A stretch of 64,000 nucleotides of DNA from Bacillota bacterium (GTDB taxonomy: Bacteria; Bacillota; Clostridia; Lachnospirales; Lachnospiraceae), in assembly GCA_023441965.1 (NCBI GenBank), contig JAEZNB010000012.1, positions 186,001 to 250,000 of the forward strand. Direction: 5' to 3'. Every line of letters begins with the position of its first letter. Position 1 is the stretch's first letter. The notes under the pieces were generated by a model. That model was not told the origin of the DNA. It did no database searches and was given only the letters and a program-made list of their open reading frames with translations. The position numbers and the translations under genes are program-made. Below are positions 1-7,550 of this stretch, piece by piece.

Positions 1-56
1 TAGTTAATCAGTTTATCCTTCCGTTTAGAAGCAGGTACTCTCCTCTTGTAGCCGCC

Positions 57-518
57 TTACTTCTTTAACCTATATACCATATCCTGTGTCAGGAGCTCGA
101 AGCCGAGCTTCTCGTAAACCGGCTTCCCCATATCAGTGGCGCTTAAGTAAAGTCTCCCCACGTCTCTGCTCCCGGCATCCTCAATCATCTGCTTCAATAA
201 TATGCTGGCTATTCCCTGCTTTCTGTATGACGGATCGGTAAACACATTCTGGATATAACCAAAGCTTCCATTAGGATTTGAAGTCATAGGGAGGACTGAA
301 TAATAGGTGACCATGGCCAAGGATATGATGGTCCCATTCTCTTCTGCAACCCAGGCTACCAGTGTATCGTTTTCCAGATGCTCCTTGATGAAATCATAGG
401 TGCTCTTCTTGAACTCCTCTGAAGGCTCTGTCTCATGATTTCTCATTTCTCTAAGAAATTCCACCCTCTGCTCAAACAAAACATCCAAATCCTTAAGACC
501 GGCTTTTCTGATCTCCAT
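57..518 (-). CDS. GNAT family N-acetyltransferase
   Basis: A 153-residue single-domain protein of the Gcn5-related acetyltransferase family, which moves an acetyl group from acetyl-CoA to an amine; the acceptor cannot be read from sequence. The acetyl-CoA pyrophosphate loop (motif A) is seen as RKQGIA at about residues 99-104, followed by the helix SILLKQM, and the C-terminal YEKLGF typical of the fold lies at about 135-140. I chose the ATG at 518 because GGGGGAG lies five bases upstream; the open frame extends 23 codons further without a ribosome site. It follows dut on the same strand with about 100 bases between them and could be co-transcribed. Family assignment is firm, substrate unknown. 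Confidence 0.85.
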   Translation of the reverse strand: MEIRKAGLKDLDVLFEQRVEFLREMRNHETEPSEEFKKSTYDFIKEHLENDTLVAWVAEENGTIISLAMVTYYSVLPMTSNPNGSFGYIQNVFTDPSYRKQGIASILLKQMIEDAGSRDVGRLYLSATDMGKPVYEKLGFELLTQDMVYRLKK

Positions 519-619
519 GGTATCTCCCCCTATATCTTTACAATTTCCAATAATTGCATCCAAAAAATGATACCTATCGTAATCCAAATGGTGTGAAATG
601 TCAATCCCAAAATCATTCC

Positions 620-1057
620 TTATTTCGTACCGGTAGAGCCAAAACCATTCCTTCCCCTTGCGGTCTCCTCCAGCTTATCCTTCAGCTCAAATTCCACCTC
701 AAGATAAGGCATGATTACGATCTGGGCAATCCTTTCCCTTGGTTGAACGTTCCGAATTTCATCGGTATCATTATGCAGTGATACGATGATCTCACCCCGG
801 TAATCACTATCGATGACACCGACACAGTTCGCCGGCCTTAAGCCCTGCTTCGTCGCCAGTCCGCTTCTGGCAAAAACCGCTCCGAAATACCCTTCCGGTA
901 TCGCCATAGATAAGCCGGTTCCCACCATCGCAGTTTTGTGGGCTTCTATAGCTATCGCTTCCTCATTGGCAGAATACAGGTCCCAACCGGCAGCCTGTTC
1001 ACTTCCTCTAGCCGGCAGGACTGCTCTGTCATTCAGCTTTTTAATCTCTATCTTCAT
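620..1057 (-). CDS. dut: dUTP diphosphatase (dUTPase)
   Basis: Hydrolyses dUTP to dUMP and pyrophosphate, keeping uracil out of DNA and supplying dUMP for thymidylate synthesis. All five motifs of the trimeric dUTPase family are present in order in 145 residues: AGWDLYSA (about 23-30), ARSGLATKQG (63-72), GVIDSDYRGEI (80-90, holding the catalytic Asp), RIAQIVIMP (109-117) and the C-terminal Phe-containing lid RGRNGFGSTG (134-143). Length is normal for a cellular enzyme. It lies between the LysR gene upstream and the acetyltransferase downstream on the same strand. Confidence 0.96.
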   Translation of the reverse strand: MKIEIKKLNDRAVLPARGSEQAAGWDLYSANEEAIAIEAHKTAMVGTGLSMAIPEGYFGAVFARSGLATKQGLRPANCVGVIDSDYRGEIIVSLHNDTDEIRNVQPRERIAQIVIMPYLEVEFELKDKLEETARGRNGFGSTGTK

Positions 1058-1133
1058 CTCTATTCTCCTTCTTTCCTTTGATTTCCGATCCCTGATCCCT
1101 TTCCTCCATACTAAGTCCTAAGCTTATCCCGTC

Positions 1134-2030
1134 CTATTCGGAATGCTTCCTCCCTAAGAGCCGAAGCAGTTCCTTCGCTGCAGAGGAGATGGGATTCAGA
1201 CTTCCTGTGATGATACAGAAATGCCTCTTGGGAAGCTCTGTCCGAAACTTAAGCTTAAACAGCTTCCCTGCATCCAGGTATTCCTTGGCAAAATCTTCGA
1301 CGACACAGCCTATCCCCAGATTACGCTCGGCAAATTTGACGATGATATCACTCATAGCCAGTTCAAATTCCGGCTTCAGAATGACTCCGACCGACGCCAG
1401 ATATTCATCCATGAATCTCCGGGTACTGGTATTATGCTCCAGACAGATAATGGGCAGTTCCTCCAGCTCTTTATAATCCAATATCCGATCTTTCAGTTCT
1501 CGGAACTTGCTGCCTGCGACAAAGATATCCTGAAGCTCCCGTACCGGCAGGGAGTGAATCTCCGGCCTGGCCTCAAAGGGTTCGGTGACCACTCCGAAAT
1601 CGATCTTGCCCTCATACAGATACTCCAAGGTATCCGGTGTAGGTGCATTGCTTACCGTCACCTTGATACCGGGATAGCTCTGATGAAAGAGCTCCAGATA
1701 GGGAAGCAGATAAAACTGCAGGGTCATATCACTGGCTCCGATCCGGATTTCACCGTTTTCTAAGTCCAGCATTTTCCGAAACTGTGCCTCTCCCATCAGA
1801 ATGTGTTCATAGCCCCTCTGAATGTAGGAGAATAATACTTCTCCCTCCGGTGTCAGCCTCACACCCTTCGGAACCCTTATGAATAACCTGCTGCCCAGAT
1901 TTGTCTCCAGCAGCCTGATGGCCTGACTGACAGCAGGCTGCGAGATGCAAAGCTCCTCTCCGGCCTGAGTAAAGCTCCCCGCCTTTACCACATGATAAAA
2001 GATCTTATAATACTCCAGATCAATATTCAT
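1134..2030 (-). CDS. LysR family transcriptional regulator
   Basis: A 298-residue LysR-type regulator. The N-terminal winged helix-turn-helix occupies about residues 1-60, with the family pattern SFTQAGEELCISQPAVSQAIRL followed by LGSRLFIR. The rest is a periplasmic-binding-protein-like effector domain (about 90-295). The start has AAGGGGG six bases upstream. LysR proteins usually control a divergent gene, but the neighbour at 2304-2903 points the same way, so the target is not obvious. The effector is not predictable. dut and the acetyltransferase lie downstream in the same direction, about 75 bases away. Confidence 0.93.
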   Translation of the reverse strand: MNIDLEYYKIFYHVVKAGSFTQAGEELCISQPAVSQAIRLLETNLGSRLFIRVPKGVRLTPEGEVLFSYIQRGYEHILMGEAQFRKMLDLENGEIRIGASDMTLQFYLLPYLELFHQSYPGIKVTVSNAPTPDTLEYLYEGKIDFGVVTEPFEARPEIHSLPVRELQDIFVAGSKFRELKDRILDYKELEELPIICLEHNTSTRRFMDEYLASVGVILKPEFELAMSDIIVKFAERNLGIGCVVEDFAKEYLDAGKLFKLKFRTELPKRHFCIITGSLNPISSAAKELLRLLGRKHSE

Positions 2031-2213
2031 ATAATACCCCCTTATGGGAACGATATTATGTATACATGAGCATTATACCATCATCCTTCACACCTGACAA
2101 TCCAAAATCCTGTCTCCCCGACAGACCTGTTCACTGGGCCTAATCACCGATCCTCTCCGGCGGCCTGTCTGCCGGACCTATCCGCTGGGATTAATTTCAT
2201 TCATAAATAGAAA

Positions 2214-2261
2214 GAGTGTTGCAAAGCGTATCCCATCAAGAACACTGCTCATGCAACACTC
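2214..2261 (-). terminator. Intrinsic terminator of the zinc-ribbon gene
   Basis: A perfect 9-bp stem, GAGTGTTGC at 2214-2222 with GCAACACTC at 2253-2261. On the minus strand it is followed by the T-rich TTTCTATTTA. It sits about 40 bases past the stop of the minus-strand gene at 2304-2903. The 30-base loop is long for a terminator. Confidence 0.55.
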
Positions 2262-2303
2262 CTATAGCTATCACCCTATCAGTTAGATATCCTTAAACTT
2301 GTC

Positions 2304-2903
2304 TTAATCCAGCTTCAGTCCGCCGGTTGCAATAAAGGAATAGATAGCAGCAATAATTGCTACAAAGACACCAAACTTCAGACCCAGATCTCCTGTCATG
2401 GTAAGCAGAATGGCTCCGGCTGAAAAAAGTAAGGTAACGATTCCACCCACGATCGTACAGAGCTTAGCCAATCCATTCTTTTTCAGTAAAGCAAATAAGA
2501 TTGCTAAACCGGCTGCAACGGGAATGACAATCAGCAAATAGATCAAGGTTCCTTCCGACTCCCCGGACTTTATATACATGTTAAGGAACAGATTGGGAGA
2601 GATGGAATTACTCTTGCTGTAACCGATGATATCAATGAATTTACCCAAATCTCCTTTGATCTTCCACCAGCCAAGGAAATAAGAGATTAACACGACAGCA
2701 TTTGCAATAATAAAACGAATCACATTCACCGATAAGCCCTTTCTGGAAGGTTGGTAATCGAAATTCCGTGTGCTCTGCTGTGTACTCTGCTGAAGGCTCT
2801 GATTTGCTTCAACTCCTGTGTTCGCTTCAGTAACCTTCGTTCCGCAAGATAGACAAAAAGAGTCTCCATCCGCTAATTTTGTCCCGCATTTTTTGCAAAA
2901 CAT
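2304..2903 (-). CDS. Zinc-ribbon membrane protein
   Basis: A 199-residue protein that opens with a zinc ribbon, two CxxC knuckles at Cys3/Cys6 and Cys17/Cys20 (FCKKCG and FCLSCG). A Gln/Thr/Ser-rich linker (about 30-55) follows, then four hydrophobic segments at roughly 60-80, 120-140, 147-165 and 175-193. This zinc_ribbon_2-plus-transmembrane architecture is common in Firmicutes and has no assigned biochemical role. It stands alone between terminators. Membrane location is predicted from hydrophobicity only. Confidence 0.8.
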   Translation of the reverse strand: MFCKKCGTKLADGDSFCLSCGTKVTEANTGVEANQSLQQSTQQSTRNFDYQPSRKGLSVNVIRFIIANAVVLISYFLGWWKIKGDLGKFIDIIGYSKSNSISPNLFLNMYIKSGESEGTLIYLLIVIPVAAGLAILFALLKKNGLAKLCTIVGGIVTLLFSAGAILLTMTGDLGLKFGVFVAIIAAIYSFIATGGLKLD

Positions 2904-3226
2904 ATAAGTCTCCTCCGATCGTAATGATTTGTCTGAAGTCAGTCATAACCAGCCAAGTCGATACTAAATTATGCTAGCTCTTCCATATACTATATTACAA
3001 TAATTTGAGGGAAAAGAAAAGTATAAATTAATTACTTTATTATCCTAATACTGGAGTTAAAAGTAACCAAATTTAAGATAAGCTCATGTGTAATCGGGAG
3101 TAAGCTGATTTTCTCATGATAAAAACAGGCAGCTTACCAAACACTATACCTGAGGATTCATTCCTCATAGGTAACCAATTTCATGCAGAGGTTTAGGAAT
3201 TCTTCCTGGAAAGGCTGGTACAGATT
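2904..3226. other. Intergenic region with two hairpins
   Basis: A 323-base divergent gap. It holds two inverted repeats: GTAAGCTG (3100-3107) with CAGCTTAC (3130-3137), and TACCT-GAGG (3147-3155) with CCTC-AT-AGGTA (3163-3173). Both lie upstream of the plus-strand HMA-like gene and would be in its leader if transcription starts before 3100. I see no sequence typical of a known riboswitch. The left part is AT-rich and probably holds the promoter of the zinc-ribbon gene, but no convincing -35/-10 pair stands out. Confidence 0.4.
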
Positions 3227-3430
3227 ATGAACAGATTTCATTGTAATGTAAGCGGCTTAAGAAATACGATTGTAAAGACCCAGGTAAAAAATGCACTAGA
3301 TGAACTGGACGGCGTGAAAAAGGTGAATGTCGATCTGAAGCGGGGTTCAATCGAGGTGGATTATAATAATGCAAGCAGTGAAGATGAAATAAGAGACCAG
3401 ATTGAACATGTCGGCTGCCGGATCGAATAA
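3227..3430 (+). CDS. Small HMA-fold (heavy-metal-associated-like) protein
   Basis: A 67-residue protein with the beta-alpha-beta-beta-alpha-beta pattern of the HMA/CopZ fold, including NALDELDGVKKVNVDLKRGSIEVDY, which resembles copper chaperones and P-ATPase metal domains. The metal-binding CxxC expected in the first loop is missing: that region reads HCNVSGLRNT. One Cys is near the start and one near the end (GCRIE). It may therefore not bind copper in the usual way. The ribosome site is weak (GGAAAGG about 12-16 bases upstream). No metal-transport gene is adjacent; the next gene, purB, is convergent. Confidence 0.7.
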   Translation: MNRFHCNVSGLRNTIVKTQVKNALDELDGVKKVNVDLKRGSIEVDYNNASSEDEIRDQIEHVGCRIE

Positions 3431-3453
3431 TGTAAAGCTCCTTTGGCTTACAC

Positions 3454-3508
3454 AAAAAACGGAGCTGTACCACTGAGGTTCACACCTTGGTGGTCGGCTC
3501 CGTTTTTT
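3454..3508. terminator. Bidirectional terminator
   Basis: A-tract, stem ACGGAGC with GGCTCCGT plus an inner CCACTGAGG/CCTTGGTGG stem, then T6. The symmetric A and T tracts let it end both the plus-strand HMA-like gene and the minus-strand purB, which stops at 3514. Confidence 0.85.
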
Positions 3509-3513
3509 ACACT

Positions 3514-4947
3514 TTAAACCTTGATATCTGCCTTGATACCAAGCAGTTCTTTATTCTCCTTCAGGATCGGTCTGATAACCTCCTCCAGGAATTCCTCGGT
3601 CTGCTCCTTGGCCCGGCCCGTATACTTGGCCGGATCCATGGAGGCCTTCAGCTCCTCCAGACTCATCGGGAAGGACGGATCCGCTGCGATCAGCTCCAGA
3701 AGATTATTCTCCAGACCCTTCTCCTTCACATTTCTGCCTGCTTCCATGGACAGGGTACGGATCCGTTCATGCAGCTCCTGTCTGTCTCCTCCTGCCTTCA
3801 CCGCATCCATCATAATGTTCTCGGTCAGCATGAAGGGCAGCTCCTGCAACAGATGCTTCTCAATGACCTTGGGATACACCACCAGTCCGTCCACCACATT
3901 CATATACAGGTCCAGAATTCCATCCACAGCCAGGAAGGCCTCGGGAATACTGATACGCTTATTGGCGGAATCATCCAGCGTTCTCTCAAACCACTGGGTA
4001 GAGGAGGTGATCGCCGGATTCAAGGCATCCGCCATCACATAATTAGCCAGGGAAGCGATCCGCTCGCTTCGCATGGGATTTCTCTTATATGCCATGGCAG
4101 AGGAACCGATCTGCTTCTTCTCGAAGGGCTCTTCAATTTCCTTCAGATGCTGCAGCAGCCGGATGTCATTGGAGAATTTATGGGCACTGGCTGCGATTCC
4201 TGCCAGAACATTCACTACTCTGGTATCCACTTTTCTGGAATAGGTCTGTCCGGATACAGGGTAACAACCGGAGAAGCCCATCTTCTCTGCTATTTTTAAG
4301 TCCAGCTCCTTGATCTTCTCATGATCCCCGTCAAAGAGCTCCATAAAACTGGCCTGGGTTCCCGTTGTCCCCTTGGAGCCAAGCAGCCGCATACTGTCAA
4401 TCAGGTAATTCAGATCATCATAATCCAGCTTCAGCTCCATCAGCCAAAGAGCTGCCCTCTTGCCGACTGTCGTGGGCTGTGCCGGTTGGAAATGGGTAAA
4501 GGCCAAGGTAGGCAGAGCCCGGTATTCGTAAGCGAATTCGGATAGCTCTGACATCACATTTAAAAGCTTCTTTCTGACCAGCTTCAAGGCCTCTGTCATG
4601 ACAATAATATCCGTATTATCCCCGACATAACAGGAGGTTGCACCCAGATGAATGATCCCCTTTGCACTCGGACACTGCTCACCGTAGGCATAGACATGGG
4701 ACATGACATCATGACGTACCTCTGCCTCCCTGGCAATCGCCACATCATAATTGATATCCTCCGCGTGAGCCTTCAGTTCCCGGATCTGCTCCTCTGTGAT
4801 ATTCAGGCCCAGCTCCTTCTCTGTCTCGGCAAGTGCGATCCACAGCCTTCTCCAGGTCTTAAACTTCATATCAGGTGAGAAAAGATACTGCATCTCCTTA
4901 CTGGCATACCGCTCTGACAGCGGACTGGTATATCTGTCATAACTCAT
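3514..4947 (-). CDS. purB: Adenylosuccinate lyase
   Basis: Cleaves SAICAR to AICAR plus fumarate, and adenylosuccinate to AMP plus fumarate, serving both IMP and AMP synthesis. The fumarase/aspartase superfamily signature appears as SSAMAYKRNPMRSERI, with the upstream conserved histidine segments HDVMSHVYAYGEQCP and TFAHFQPAQPTT-type TLAFTHFQPAQPTT. The 477-residue length from the ATG at 4947 fits the family. AGGGGG lies just upstream of that ATG; the frame is open for 12 more codons without a ribosome site. It is the last of three same-strand purine genes, after purC and purF. Confidence 0.97.
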   Translation of the reverse strand: MSYDRYTSPLSERYASKEMQYLFSPDMKFKTWRRLWIALAETEKELGLNITEEQIRELKAHAEDINYDVAIAREAEVRHDVMSHVYAYGEQCPSAKGIIHLGATSCYVGDNTDIIVMTEALKLVRKKLLNVMSELSEFAYEYRALPTLAFTHFQPAQPTTVGKRAALWLMELKLDYDDLNYLIDSMRLLGSKGTTGTQASFMELFDGDHEKIKELDLKIAEKMGFSGCYPVSGQTYSRKVDTRVVNVLAGIAASAHKFSNDIRLLQHLKEIEEPFEKKQIGSSAMAYKRNPMRSERIASLANYVMADALNPAITSSTQWFERTLDDSANKRISIPEAFLAVDGILDLYMNVVDGLVVYPKVIEKHLLQELPFMLTENIMMDAVKAGGDRQELHERIRTLSMEAGRNVKEKGLENNLLELIAADPSFPMSLEELKASMDPAKYTGRAKEQTEEFLEEVIRPILKENKELLGIKADIKV

Positions 4948-5045
4948 GGTTTGGCCCCCTTCTATTGAATAGATTCGAAGCAACCGTTATCTCCGGTGTT
5001 TTTCATAGAGTACGATGGGCTTCGTTCGCATTTCATCCGTCTGTT

Positions 5046-6482
5046 TTATAGTTCATACTCCCCGCGGATATCTTCCTTGGGTGGTTCGATCGGGTATCTG
5101 CCTGTGAAGCAGGCATCACAGAAGCCCGTATCTCCGTCCAGCATATCAGCCAGACGCTCCACTGCCAGATATCCCAGGGAATTCGCTCCAATCATATCAC
5201 GAATCTGATCTATTGTATTATTATGAGCTATCAGCTGATCACCGGTCGGTACATCCGTCCCGAAATAGCAGGGATACAGGAAGGGCGGAGAGCTGATTCT
5301 GACATGGACCTCGGTAGCTCCTGCGCTCTTTAACATCCGCACAATCTTCGCACTGGTGGTACCGCGGACGATGGAGTCATCGATCATAACCACTCTCTTC
5401 CCCCGGACCACCTCAGGCAGTACGTTCAGCTTAATCCTAACACTGGATGCCCTCATGGACTGCTTCGGCTTAATGAAGGTCCTTCCGACATAGCTGTTCT
5501 TGACAAAGGCCATGCCAAAGGGGATTCCTGACTCCAGGGCATAGCCCAGAGCAGCCGCATTTCCCGAATCGGGAACGCCGACAATCACATCCGCTTCTAC
5601 CGGATGGGTCTGCGCCAGAATTCTGCCTGCCATGATTCTGGAGTTGTATACGCTGATACCGTCAAATCTCGTATCCGGTCTGGAGAAATAGATGTATTCA
5701 AAAACACATTTGGCTATCTGCTTTCCACACTGGGAGGTATCGGAATGAATCCCATCCTCATTGATCATTACCACTTCTCCGGGTCTGACATCCCGGATGT
5801 ATTCCGCATCCACTGCATTCAGGGCTGCCGTTTCCGAAGCCAGGATATAGGCATTGTTCCTCCTGCCGATGCACAAGGGGTGGAAGCCAAAGGGATCTCT
5901 GGCCCCGATCAGCTTTCTCGGACTGGCAATTACCAGGGAGTAAGCTCCTGCCAGCTTCTTCATGGCCTTTGCAACTGCCTCCTCAACCGTAGCTGAACCC
6001 AGCCGTTCCCTGGCGATATGATAGGCAATTACCTCTGTATCGATCGTGGTCTGGAAGATAGCTCCTGTCTTCTCCAGCTCCCTTCTTAACTCCGGTGTAT
6101 TGACCAGGTTACCGTTGTGAGCCAGGGAAAGGGTTCCCTTCACATAATTTAACACCAGAGGCTGAGTATTGTGGATACTGCTTTCTCCGGCGGTGGAATA
6201 GCGGACATGACCTACGCCCAGATTACCGGACAGGCGTTCCAAATGCTCCTCCGTACATACCTCACTTACCAATCCCATCCCCTTACAGGATTTTACCTTG
6301 CCCTTGGGACCCTTCGTATCACTGACTGCGATTCCGCAGCTCTCCTGTCCCCGATGCTGTAGGGCAAATAAACCATAGTATATGGTGGATACCACATCAT
6401 TTCCATCCAGGTCATATACTCCAAAAACTCCGCATTCCTCATGTATCTCATCCGGGATATAGCTGTTGTTTTCCGTAAACAT
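5046..6482 (-). CDS. purF: Amidophosphoribosyltransferase
   Basis: Catalyses the first committed step of purine synthesis, PRPP plus glutamine to phosphoribosylamine. This is the Bacillus-type enzyme with a short propeptide, processed to expose the N-terminal nucleophile, here Cys17 in EECGVFG. The PRPP-binding loop reads VVMIDDSIVRGTTS. Cysteines matching the 4Fe-4S ligands of the Bacillus enzyme are seen in KCVFEY, LYPCYFG and the C-terminal FCDACF. I prefer the ATG at 6482 because GAAAGGA lies about eight bases upstream; a second ATG two codons earlier (6488) has almost no spacing. It lies between purC and purB. Confidence 0.97.
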   Translation of the reverse strand: MFTENNSYIPDEIHEECGVFGVYDLDGNDVVSTIYYGLFALQHRGQESCGIAVSDTKGPKGKVKSCKGMGLVSEVCTEEHLERLSGNLGVGHVRYSTAGESSIHNTQPLVLNYVKGTLSLAHNGNLVNTPELRRELEKTGAIFQTTIDTEVIAYHIARERLGSATVEEAVAKAMKKLAGAYSLVIASPRKLIGARDPFGFHPLCIGRRNNAYILASETAALNAVDAEYIRDVRPGEVVMINEDGIHSDTSQCGKQIAKCVFEYIYFSRPDTRFDGISVYNSRIMAGRILAQTHPVEADVIVGVPDSGNAAALGYALESGIPFGMAFVKNSYVGRTFIKPKQSMRASSVRIKLNVLPEVVRGKRVVMIDDSIVRGTTSAKIVRMLKSAGATEVHVRISSPPFLYPCYFGTDVPTGDQLIAHNNTIDQIRDMIGANSLGYLAVERLADMLDGDTGFCDACFTGRYPIEPPKEDIRGEYEL

Positions 6483-6542
6483 GTTCATTATCCTTTCCCA
6501 ATTGATCTAAAAACATCACGACAAGCAGTTACGTCAAAAGAA

Positions 6543-6657
6543 GGCTGTTCCAAATAGATTTCCATCGCATACCCCTCCCCGTAAAGTGGGCATACCTCCG
6601 TGAAGGCATTCCCTCCCGGAAGGTATGAGGCAGCTATGAAATTTCTCTGAAACAGCC
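6543..6657. repeat. Inverted-repeat element between purC and purF
   Basis: The ends pair as GGCTGTT (6543-6549) with AACAGCC (6651-6657). Inside, CATACCTCCG (6591-6600) pairs with CGGAAGGTATG (6617-6627). The outer GGCTGTT/AACAGCC matches the outer ends of the larger palindromes at 44851-45074 and 58712-58923, but the interior does not. It could be a partial terminator or attenuator between purC and purF, or an unrelated repeat. Confidence 0.5.
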
Positions 6658-6667
6658 CAATATTCCA

Positions 6668-7375
6668 TTATTCTATCCCTAATCTTCTGAAAACCTCCCG
6701 GTAAGCATCCTCTACCTTACCAAGATCCCTACGGAAACGGTCCTTATCCAGCTTATCATGGGTGGTAACATCCCAAAGTCTGCAGGTATCCGGTGAAATC
6801 TCATCCGCAAGGATAATCTCGCCCTTATATCTGCCAAACTCGACCTTGAAGTCGATTAAATCGATGCCACATTCTAAGAAATATCTGCACAATACCTCGT
6901 TAACCTTAAATACCAGCTCTGTGATACGGTCAAGCTCTTCTCTGGTAGCCAGCCCCAGGGCAATGGCATAGTAATCATTGATCAAGGGATCTCCCAGAGC
7001 ATCATCCTTATAGGAGAACTCCAAAGTAGGAGCAAGCAGCCTTCTGCCTTCTTCAATTCCTAATCTCTTGGCAAAGCTTCCTGCGGATACATTTCTTACG
7101 ATTACCTCCAGGGGTACGATCTGAACCCTCTTCACAGCGGTTTCCCTGTCGCTGAGCTCTTCGATATAATGGGTAGGTACACCCTCCTTCTCCAGGATAC
7201 GGAAAATGTGATTGGACATCTTATTATTGACGACACCTTTTCCTAGTATGGTACCCTTTTTCTGTCCGTTGAATGCAGTTGCATCATCCTTGTAATCTAC
7301 GATATATACGTCTTCCACATCCGTCAGGTAAACCTTCTTTGCTTTTCCTTCATAGAGCATGTCTAACTTTTTCAT
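6668..7375 (-). CDS. purC: Phosphoribosylaminoimidazole-succinocarboxamide (SAICAR) synthase
   Basis: Joins aspartate to CAIR using ATP to make SAICAR, the PurB substrate. The N-terminal [10 protein letters not shown] is diagnostic of Pur[18 protein letters not shown] and the C-terminal [10 protein letters not shown] and [14 protein letters not shown] segments follow in family order. The length, 235 residues from the ATG at 7375, is standard. A GTG four codons upstream (7387) is an alternative start with AAGG close by. It is the first gene of the purC-purF-purB set and has a clear promoter at 7441-7469. Confidence 0.97.
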   Translation of the reverse strand: MKKLDMLYEGKAKKVYLTDVEDVYIVDYKDDATAFNGQKKGTILGKGVVNNKMSNHIFRILEKEGVPTHYIEELSDRETAVKRVQIVPLEVIVRNVSAGSFAKRLGIEEGRRLLAPTLEFSYKDDALGDPLINDYYAIALGLATREELDRITELVFKVNEVLCRYFLECGIDLIDFKVEFGRYKGEIILADEISPDTCRLWDVTTHDKLDKDRFRRDLGKVEDAYREVFRRLGIE

Positions 7376-7440
7376 CGTAAATGCCACCCATCCTTTTACT
7401 ATTCTCTCATAGCGCTATAAGCTCAGTGTATTACGCTAAT

Positions 7441-7469
7441 ATTATCAACGAAAGCTTTCGAAATGGCAA
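7441..7469 (-). promoter_or_regulatory. purC promoter with palindrome in the spacer
   Basis: On the minus strand: -35 TTGCCA (7469-7464), a 17-base spacer, -10 GATAAT (7446-7441). The spacer contains the perfect 12-bp palindrome CGAAAGCTTTCG (7449-7460). A palindrome between -35 and -10 is a typical repressor site. The CGAA/TTCG core recalls the CGAA core of the Bacillus PurR box, but the arrangement differs, so the regulator is not identified. Confidence 0.6.
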
Positions 7470-7550
7470 CTGCTTTTTTCTTACATCAGAGCGCTTTCCG
7501 GATTTTTGTAGGCTTGCACAAAATAATGAATAGTTATGCATGTTTTTACA

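Noticed and set aside
1..56. Possible gene end at the left window edge
   Set aside because: No frame gives a recognisable protein end and no terminator is visible in the 56 bases.
2100..2190. CCGG-rich short repeats resembling those upstream of hslO
   Set aside because: Similar only in GC-rich words such as CTCCGG and GCCGGA; no regular period or shared unit.
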